From the NCBI RefSeq assembly GCF_009914055.1, contig NZ_CP028271.1, positions 2,914,001 through 2,978,000 of the forward strand: a DNA stretch of 64,000 nt, in the 5' to 3' direction. How positions within the stretch are numbered: the first letter of the stretch is position 1; every line of letters begins with the position of its first letter. The stretch comes from Mixta intestinalis (lineage in GTDB: Bacteria; Pseudomonadota; Gammaproteobacteria; Enterobacterales; Enterobacteriaceae). Of the stretch, positions 63,714 to 64,000 are shown one piece after another. The notes under the pieces were generated by a model. That model ran no database searches. It was given only the letters and a program-made list of their open reading frames with translations, and was not told where the DNA came from. Position numbers and translations under genes: made by a program.

Positions 63714-64000
63714 ATGCTGACAGTGGTAGCCGAAATTTGCGTTAAACCGGGCCGTCGCGAGGCGGTACTGGCGGCAATACGCGAGCTAACGCCAACCGTT
63801 CTTCAGGAGGACGGCTGTAGTAAATATAAAGCGTTAGTGGATCACCAGGCGCAGGTGCCGTGGAAACAGAATCAGCCTGATTCCATTTTTATGCTGGAAT
63901 ATTGGGAAAGTCTGCGTCATTTAGAACAGCATCAACAGCAGCCACATATGGATGCGCACCGCGAGCGCATTAAGGATGATGTGCTGGATGTGAAAATTCT
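63714..64000 (+). CDS. ygiN: Quinol monooxygenase YgiN (partial, runs off the window end)
   Basis: The first 95 codons of an ABM-fold monooxygenase starting MLTVVAEICVKPG, like E. coli YgiN (104 residues). EDGCSKYKALVDHQ and MLEYWESLRHLEQH are family segments. YgiN oxidises menadiol back to quinone and forms a redox pair with MdaB, encoded just upstream. The 3' end is beyond the window. Confidence 0.93.
   Translation, partial: MLTVVAEICVKPGRREAVLAAIRELTPTVLQEDGCSKYKALVDHQAQVPWKQNQPDSIFMLEYWESLRHLEQHQQQPHMDAHRERIKDDVLDVKI

Overview
The window is a stretch of enterobacterial chromosome, most likely from the Erwiniaceae (Pantoea, Mixta or Erwinia type). Gene content and order support this: yghA-exbD-exbB, metC-yghB-yqhC-dkgA and ftsP-plsC-parC-mdaB-ygiN follow the E. 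coli K-12 backbone, as do yqjH with a yqjI-like regulator, yghU, a tRNA-Phe gene, ftnA, ylaC and ygbA. The genus is an inference; the order Enterobacterales is firm. No insertion sequence, prophage or CRISPR array was found.

Layout. 1-8.5 kb: ferric-chelate reductase yqjH with a PadR regulator, an old-yellow-enzyme reductase, a sugar-porter MFS protein, an MFS exporter-like protein paired with an M20 amidohydrolase, and yghU. 8.6-17.1 kb: iron and heme. A Fur box precedes a 63-residue Cys-containing protein and a deoxynucleoside kinase. They converge on a seven-gene heme operon of chu/hmu type (receptor, HmuT, ChuW, ChuX, ChuY, HmuU, HmuV) behind a perfect Fur palindrome; the heme oxygenase gene chuS is absent. 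17.3-22 kb: ygbA with an FNR box, a TetR/quinone-reductase pair sharing a nested operator, tRNA-Phe, a soluble PAS-PAS chemoreceptor and ferritin. 22.1-25 kb: a GGDEF/EAL protein with three near-identical PAS domains. 25.2-33.3 kb: the complete malonate decarboxylase operon mdcABCDEFGH and convergent mdcR. 33.3-40 kb: an AT-rich intergenic stretch, an orphan response regulator, a cupin, ylaC, a MocR regulator and an MHYT-GGDEF-EAL protein. 40.4-45.9 kb: a five-gene Csu-type (archaic chaperone-usher) pilus operon with a possible leader-peptide attenuator. 45.9-64 kb: a CitA-like transporter, then the E. coli-like backbone. A TRAP transporter sits between exbB and metC, yqhD is missing, and two AT-rich unknown genes lie between dkgA and ftsP.

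Connections. ExbBD energises the TonB-dependent heme receptor; both have Fur boxes. Heme taken in by HmuTUV can be opened anaerobically by ChuW and its product reduced by ChuY, while ftnA stores iron and yqjH reduces ferric siderophores, so iron metabolism is a strong theme. Malonate is imported by MdcF and decarboxylated by the MdcACDE complex, whose prosthetic group is made by MdcB and MdcG and loaded by MdcH. Two c-di-GMP enzymes, an orphan regulator and the pilus suggest a surface-attachment theme, though no direct link is visible.

The least explained parts are the AT-rich gene pair at 57.1-58.1 kb, the small Fur-box-linked protein at 8.7 kb, the duplicated mdcR/mdcH junction, and the leader region of the pilus operon.
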